Both the position numbers and the translations under genes were made by a program. Source: Actinomycetota bacterium (GTDB lineage: Bacteria > Actinomycetota > Geothermincolia > Fen-727 > Anoxymicrobiaceae). Taken from it: 7,944 nucleotides of DNA. The notes below the pieces were generated by a model. It searched no databases and was not told where the DNA came from. It saw nothing but the letters and a program-made list of their open reading frames with translations. Shown here one piece after another: positions 4,996-7,944 of this stretch. How positions within the stretch are numbered: the first letter of the stretch is position 1; every line of letters begins with the position of its first letter. The DNA lies in contig JAHIPE010000177.1 in NCBI GenBank assembly GCA_018894655.1, positions 1 to 7,944 on the forward strand, in the 5' to 3' direction.

Positions 4996-6954
4996 ATGGG
5001 GCTGTTAAAGAGAGTAAGGCTCAGGGTAAGGCCCAATGAGACGACGCAGTACCGGCCCGATGCGGCTCAGGAGAACCTTCAGCGGCGCCTGGTGATCCTG
5101 GGCATCCTGATTATCGCCGCTTTCATCGTACTGCTCGCCCGGCTTTGGTTCATGCAGATAGTCTCCGGCGACGAGTACCGCAAGAAGGCGGAAGGGAACC
5201 GCATCCGGGAGATATCCCTCGAGGCCCCGAGGGGCCGCCTCCTCGATCGCAACGGCACGGTCCTGGTCAAGAACAGGAATGCGCTGACGATATCGGTGGT
5301 ACCCGCCGAGATTAACAAGGAAGGGAAGGTCGTCGAACGGCTCTCCAGGCTGCTGGGGATGGGAGAGAAGGAGATAAGGTACAAGATAGAGAAATCGCAG
5401 GCCCCCAACAGGCGGGTGGTGCTGATCAAGAGCGATGTGGGCGAGGACGTTGTGACGTATGTCAGGGAGCACCAGCGTGAGTTCCCGGGGGTCATCGCCG
5501 GCATCCGGCCGATACGCGAGTACCTCTTCAATGACCTGGCCGCCCATGTCATCGGCTACCTCGGTGAGATATCCCCGGAGATGCTCCAGGAGAAAAAGGA
5601 TAAGGAGTACATGGCGGGTGACGAGATCGGCCTCTCCGGGCTGGAGAGCATTTACGACGAGGAGCTCCGCGGCGAGGTCGGAAAGTACCGGCTGGAGGTG
5701 GACGCGTCGGGGAACTCGATAAGGGAGATATCGCGCAAGGAGCCGCGTTCGGGGCTAAACCTCCGCATGACTATCGACAAGGATATACAGGCGCTGGTGG
5801 AGGCAACGCTCAAGGAGCAGGTTGACCTGGCCAGGATCCGGTACCATCCGGAGACCGGGAGGGAGTACGAGGCGACCGGTGCGTCCGCGGTGGTGATGGA
5901 TCCCAAGAGCGGCGAGATAATCGCCATGGTCAGCTATCCGACGTTCAACCTCAACGCCTTCGTGGGGGGCATCAGTGAGAAAGCCTGGAAGGAGCTAAAC
6001 GACCCGAAGAACATGTATCCCCTGAACAACCGCGCGATAATGAGCGAACTGCCGCCCGCATCCACATTCAAGGTGGTCACCGCGATTGGCGCAATAGAGG
6101 AAGCGACGTACAACATGAACTCGCCGTTTGACTGCAAGAACGTCTTCACCAAGGGCCCGTTCGAGGATTACCCGAAGCACTGCTGGAGCACTCACGGACG
6201 AATCAACCTGTTCAACGGGATCGTTCATTCATGCGACATAGTCTTCTACGAACTCGGGTACACTTTCTACCAGCGGCAGTTGAAAGGGGAGGGACGTCCG
6301 CTCTGGGAGTACGCCCGGGATTTCCGGCTTGGAACACATACCGGCATCGACCTGACCAGCGAGATGAACGGCAGGGTTCCCTCGCCCGAGTGGAAGAAGG
6401 AGTTCAATAAGGATAACCCCGAGTACCGGGTCTGGTACCCTGGAGACACTGTCAACATGGCCATCGGGCAGGGAGACATTCTGGCGACTCCCCTCCAGAT
6501 GGCTTACGTGTTCGCGGGAATCGCCAACGGGGGGAGGTTCGTCAAGCCTCACGTCATGAAAGACCTCGAGGACAGCGACGGTGAGGTGGCGAGTCGCAGC
6601 GAGATCGAGACCGTGGCGGAGTTGGAGATCGATGCCCAGACACTGGCCCAGATCTCCGACGCGCTCCAGGAGGTTGTAAAGGGTAAGGGTACCGCCGCGA
6701 AGACGTTCGAGGGGTTCCCGCTGGCCCAGATACAGGTGGCGGGCAAGACAGGGACCGCGGAGGTCGTGGGGAAGCAGCCCGCGTCGTGGTTCGTCTGCTA
6801 CGCGCCGGTGGACGATCCCCAGTACGTGATTGCGGTGGTGATCGAGCAGGGTGGCCACGGGGGGGAGACGGCGGCGCCGGCGGCTCGCCGCATCCTGGAG
6901 GGGCTCTTCAACCTGCCGCCGGCGGGCGAGATACAGCCGAGTCTCGGAGACTGA
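4996..6954 (+). CDS. mrdA: Penicillin-binding protein 2, elongasome transpeptidase (class B PBP)
   Basis: This membrane-anchored D,D-transpeptidase crosslinks lateral-wall peptidoglycan and activates RodA. The 652-residue protein has a basic cytoplasmic tail (1-30), one membrane anchor (about 31-53), the non-catalytic pedestal/dimerisation domain starting with EAPRGRLLDRNG (76-87), and a transpeptidase domain (about 275-640). The active-site motifs are STFK (356-359, catalytic Ser356, Lys359), SCD (412-414), the SxD form usual in PBP2, and KTG (584-586) in AGKTGTAEV. The residue before Ser356 is Ala (PPASTFK), where Gly is more usual. D379, C380, C396, H400 and C413 cluster where some PBP2 proteins bind zinc. 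The SD before ATG 4996 is weak and overlain by a hairpin. It sits between mreD and rodA as in many rod-shaped bacteria, and the length fits PBP2 rather than PBP3. Confidence 0.95.
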   Translation: MGLLKRVRLRVRPNETTQYRPDAAQENLQRRLVILGILIIAAFIVLLARLWFMQIVSGDEYRKKAEGNRIREISLEAPRGRLLDRNGTVLVKNRNALTISVVPAEINKEGKVVERLSRLLGMGEKEIRYKIEKSQAPNRRVVLIKSDVGEDVVTYVREHQREFPGVIAGIRPIREYLFNDLAAHVIGYLGEISPEMLQEKKDKEYMAGDEIGLSGLESIYDEELRGEVGKYRLEVDASGNSIREISRKEPRSGLNLRMTIDKDIQALVEATLKEQVDLARIRYHPETGREYEATGASAVVMDPKSGEIIAMVSYPTFNLNAFVGGISEKAWKELNDPKNMYPLNNRAIMSELPPASTFKVVTAIGAIEEATYNMNSPFDCKNVFTKGPFEDYPKHCWSTHGRINLFNGIVHSCDIVFYELGYTFYQRQLKGEGRPLWEYARDFRLGTHTGIDLTSEMNGRVPSPEWKKEFNKDNPEYRVWYPGDTVNMAIGQGDILATPLQMAYVFAGIANGGRFVKPHVMKDLEDSDGEVASRSEIETVAELEIDAQTLAQISDALQEVVKGKGTAAKTFEGFPLAQIQVAGKTGTAEVVGKQPASWFVCYAPVDDPQYVIAVVIEQGGHGGETAAPAARRILEGLFNLPPAGEIQPSLGD

Positions 6955-7026
6955 GACGGTGAACGAATAATGATACATCGCAAAGGAACCACGGTTTTTT
7001 CACCGGGCCTGGTCCGGGACAAGCCT

Positions 7027-7030
7027 GGAG
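7027..7030 (+). promoter_or_regulatory. Shine-Dalgarno GGAG favouring the downstream rodA start
   Basis: GGAG lies 5 nt before GTG 7036. The alternative ATG 6970 has no SD within 15 nt, and the 22 codons between the two starts have only about half G/C in third position, lower than the strongly GC-biased codons of the genes around. Confidence 0.5.
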
Positions 7031-7035
7031 AGAGT

Positions 7036-7944
7036 GTGCTCAAGCGTTTTCCGCTACGCGCCCTGGACAAGCCGCTTCTATTCTCCGCGCTGGCGCTTGC
7101 CGTGTTCGGTACGCTGATGATATACAGCGCGACGCGCGCGGATGTTCCCTCGACCTACTACCTGAAGCGGCAGTTGATAATCATCATGCTCGCGCTGGTG
7201 GTGATGGTTCTCGGCGCCGGCTTTGATTACCGAAAGATAATGCCCTACTCAAGGATAATCTACGGGGTAACGCTTGTCCTGCTGGTCGCCGTTTTCCTGT
7301 TCCCTGCGGCGAAAGGCGCCCAACGGTGGATATCACTGGGGTTCTTCGACTTCCAGCCGTCTGAACTGGCCAAGCTGGCGGTTATTATGACCCTGGCGAC
7401 TTTTATGGCGGACCGCCGGATGGAGATTGGGTCAAACATCGAGTTCCTCAAGGCGCTGGGAATAGCCGCGCTCCCGATGGCGTTGATCTTCATTGAGCCG
7501 GACCTTGGGATCACGCTGTCTATCCTCGTTATACTGGTCGGCATGTTACTGGTGGGAGGCGCGCGCGCCAGGCAGATCGTGGCACTGGGCGCGGGGACGC
7601 TGGCGGTGGGTGCCATGGCTATCCAGTTAGGGTTTCTCAAGGCTTACCAGCTAAACAGGCTCCTGGTGTTCATCAATCCCGACATGGACCCGTTGCAAGC
7701 CGGATACAACCTCCTGCAGTCAAAGATTGCCATCGGCTCGGGCCAACTGCTGGGGAAAGGGCTCTTTCACGGGACCCAGACAAACCTCAAGTTCATACCG
7801 GCTCATCACACTGATTTCATCTTCTCAGTGGTAGGCGAAGAGCTGGGTTTCCTGGGGGCGATACTTCTGCTCGCGCTCTTCGCTATTATGATATGGAGGG
7901 CGTTCAAGATAGCGATAACCTCGCGCGACTCGTTTGGCACCATG
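7036..7944 (+). CDS. rodA: Peptidoglycan glycosyltransferase RodA (SEDS family), 3' end missing
   Basis: RodA is the multi-pass SEDS polymerase that builds glycan strands from lipid II, working with PBP2 in the elongasome. The open frame runs in phase to the last base, giving 303 residues from GTG 7036, so the final transmembrane segments are missing. Motifs include LMIYSAT at the end of TM1 (27-33), GAQRWISLGFFDFQPSELAK (94-113), IEPDLGIT (153-160), RLLVFINPDMDPLQAGYN (208-225), and AHHTDFIFSVVGEELGFLG (256-274), whose Asp260 matches the conserved catalytic Asp of SEDS proteins. An ATG at 6970 would add 22 mostly polar residues; I prefer 7036 for its SD and a N-terminus close to TM1, but the choice is open. 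FtsW is the alternative paralogue; adjacency to mrdA supports RodA. Confidence 0.94.
   Translation, partial: MLKRFPLRALDKPLLFSALALAVFGTLMIYSATRADVPSTYYLKRQLIIIMLALVVMVLGAGFDYRKIMPYSRIIYGVTLVLLVAVFLFPAAKGAQRWISLGFFDFQPSELAKLAVIMTLATFMADRRMEIGSNIEFLKALGIAALPMALIFIEPDLGITLSILVILVGMLLVGGARARQIVALGAGTLAVGAMAIQLGFLKAYQLNRLLVFINPDMDPLQAGYNLLQSKIAIGSGQLLGKGLFHGTQTNLKFIPAHHTDFIFSVVGEELGFLGAILLLALFAIMIWRAFKIAITSRDSFGTM

Noticed and set aside
6229..6237. Apparent loss of the SxN motif in PBP2 (SCD instead)
   Set aside because: SxD is the normal form in PBP2/MrdA proteins, so this is not a defect.
6229..6978. 249-codon open frame on the minus strand inside mrdA
   Set aside because: It is opposite the conserved transpeptidase domain and has low-complexity Arg/Leu-rich sequence, so it is an antisense shadow.

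Overview
The window carries one co-directional block of housekeeping genes, all on the + strand: valS (3' end only), folC, ndk, mreB, mreC, mreD, mrdA (penicillin-binding protein 2) and rodA (5' part, cut by the window end). The DNA is GC-rich, and GTG and probable TTG starts are used beside ATG. The order valS-folC-ndk-mreBCD-mrdA-rodA, with ndk between folC and mreB, is the arrangement I associate with Actinobacteriota. I therefore infer an actinobacterial or related lineage with a rod-type elongasome, probably an uncultured deep branch. This rests on gene order and protein motifs, not on a database search.

Layout. Positions 1-136 hold the C-terminal coiled-coil tail of valyl-tRNA synthetase. 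Positions 136-296 hold a 161-bp element with perfect 16-bp terminal inverted repeats flanked by TA, inserted in a CTAG that contains the valS stop codon; it looks like a MITE. folC (about 346-1686) and ndk (1696-2121) follow 9 nt apart. The 344-nt gap 2122-2465 is the least ordinary stretch. It holds two copies of a structured repeat of about 100 bp, a perfect hairpin, a dense G-run tract, and then an abruptly AT-rich segment with a candidate promoter and palindromic operator for the mre operon. From mreB (2466) to the window end the genes are packed: mreB, a 79-nt gap with foldable sequence, mreC overlapping mreD by 4 nt, a short hairpin, mrdA, and rodA.

Function. MreB filaments, MreC and MreD organise the elongasome. 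RodA is the SEDS glycan polymerase and PBP2 its partner transpeptidase, so mreBCD-mrdA-rodA encodes most of the lateral-wall machine. valS, folC and ndk supply charged tRNA, folates and nucleoside triphosphates; they are neighbours rather than parts of that machine.

I find no defence system, CRISPR array, RNA gene or new multi-gene system here. The parts most worth a second look are non-coding: the valS-folC element and the ndk-mreB repeat and regulatory region. A possible zinc site in PBP2 is the main protein-level point.
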